A stretch of 6,413 bases of DNA from Chloroflexota bacterium (GTDB taxonomy: Bacteria > Chloroflexota > Dehalococcoidia > JABGRK01), in contig DAOUZV010000069.1 in the NCBI GenBank assembly GCA_030665485.1, positions 1 to 6,413 of the forward strand, read 5' to 3'. The notes beneath the pieces were generated by a model. The model was given only the letters and a program-made list of their open reading frames with translations, had not been told where the DNA came from and did no database searches. Both the position numbers and the translations under genes were made by a program. This document shows positions 6,254 to 6,413 of this stretch, one piece after another (the stretch's first letter is position 1; each line of letters opens with the position of its first letter).

Positions 6254-6413
6254 GGAACTGCTAGATAAACTTGAAAACGTGGCCGCCAAGCTGGATGCGG
6301 GCGGACTTGCGCTGGAAGAATCACTTTCTCTATTTGGGGAGGGTATGAAGCTGAGCAAAAAATGCAGTGAGCTATTGGACTCAGCAGAACTGAAAATACA
6401 AAATCTACAGGAT
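6228..6413 (+). CDS. xseB: Exodeoxyribonuclease VII small subunit, 3' end cut by window edge
   Basis: Small helical subunit that binds the XseA coiled-coil arm. The 62 codons visible give 'SFEELLDKLENVAAKLDAGG' (residues 7-26), then 'LALEESLSLFGEGMKLSKKC' and 'SELLDSAELKIQ', the classic XseB two-helix hairpin; full proteins are about 70-85 residues, so only the tail is missing. It overlaps the end of xseA by 26 bases in a different frame. The ATG at 6228 is chosen here, but an in-frame GTG at 6222 is a rival and is better spaced from the weak AGGT at 6214-6217 (4 bases, against 10 for the ATG). The family does not decide, as its N-terminus varies. Identity is very secure; the start is not. 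Confidence 0.93.
   Translation, partial: MGTKEPSFEELLDKLENVAAKLDAGGLALEESLSLFGEGMKLSKKCSELLDSAELKIQNLQD

Overview
The window reads as an ordinary bacterial chromosome segment, about 45-50% G+C by eye, from a lineage with the gene order topA-aroQ-M24 peptidase-efp-xseA-xseB. That order, the style of the proteins and a dprA remnant directly before topA suggest a Dehalococcoidia-like member of the Chloroflexota. This is inference from gene order and protein character; no rRNA gene is present to settle it.

Layout. Bases 1-633 hold the 3' part of a gene for a DUF5343-like protein whose true start lies left of the window. Bases 634-881 have no intact gene. They contain a promoter candidate (634-663), a decayed 5' piece of dprA (from 672, with two in-frame stops at 783-788), and a second promoter candidate (804-833) inside the decayed piece. 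From 882 to the right edge runs a tight same-strand cluster: topA (882-2930), aroQ (2953-3387), an Xaa-Pro peptidase gene (3390-4475), efp (4485-5045), xseA (5048-6253) and the start of xseB (6228 to the edge). Gaps within it are 22, 2, 9 and 2 bases, and the last pair overlap, so it is almost certainly one operon. No terminator hairpin is seen inside it.

Function. The operon joins DNA maintenance (topoisomerase I, exonuclease VII large and small subunits), chorismate synthesis (type II dehydroquinase), peptide turnover (proline-specific peptidase) and translation of proline-rich stretches (EF-P). The aroQ-peptidase-efp core matches the yqhS-yqhT-efp order of Bacillus subtilis.

The points most worth a second look are the dprA remnant, which suggests loss or relocation of a natural-transformation factor, the promoter that appears to sit inside it, and a tandem duplication of a 50-residue zinc-ribbon unit at the end of topA that is still about 88% identical at the DNA level. 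I found no CRISPR array, mobile element, RNA gene or undescribed multi-gene system.
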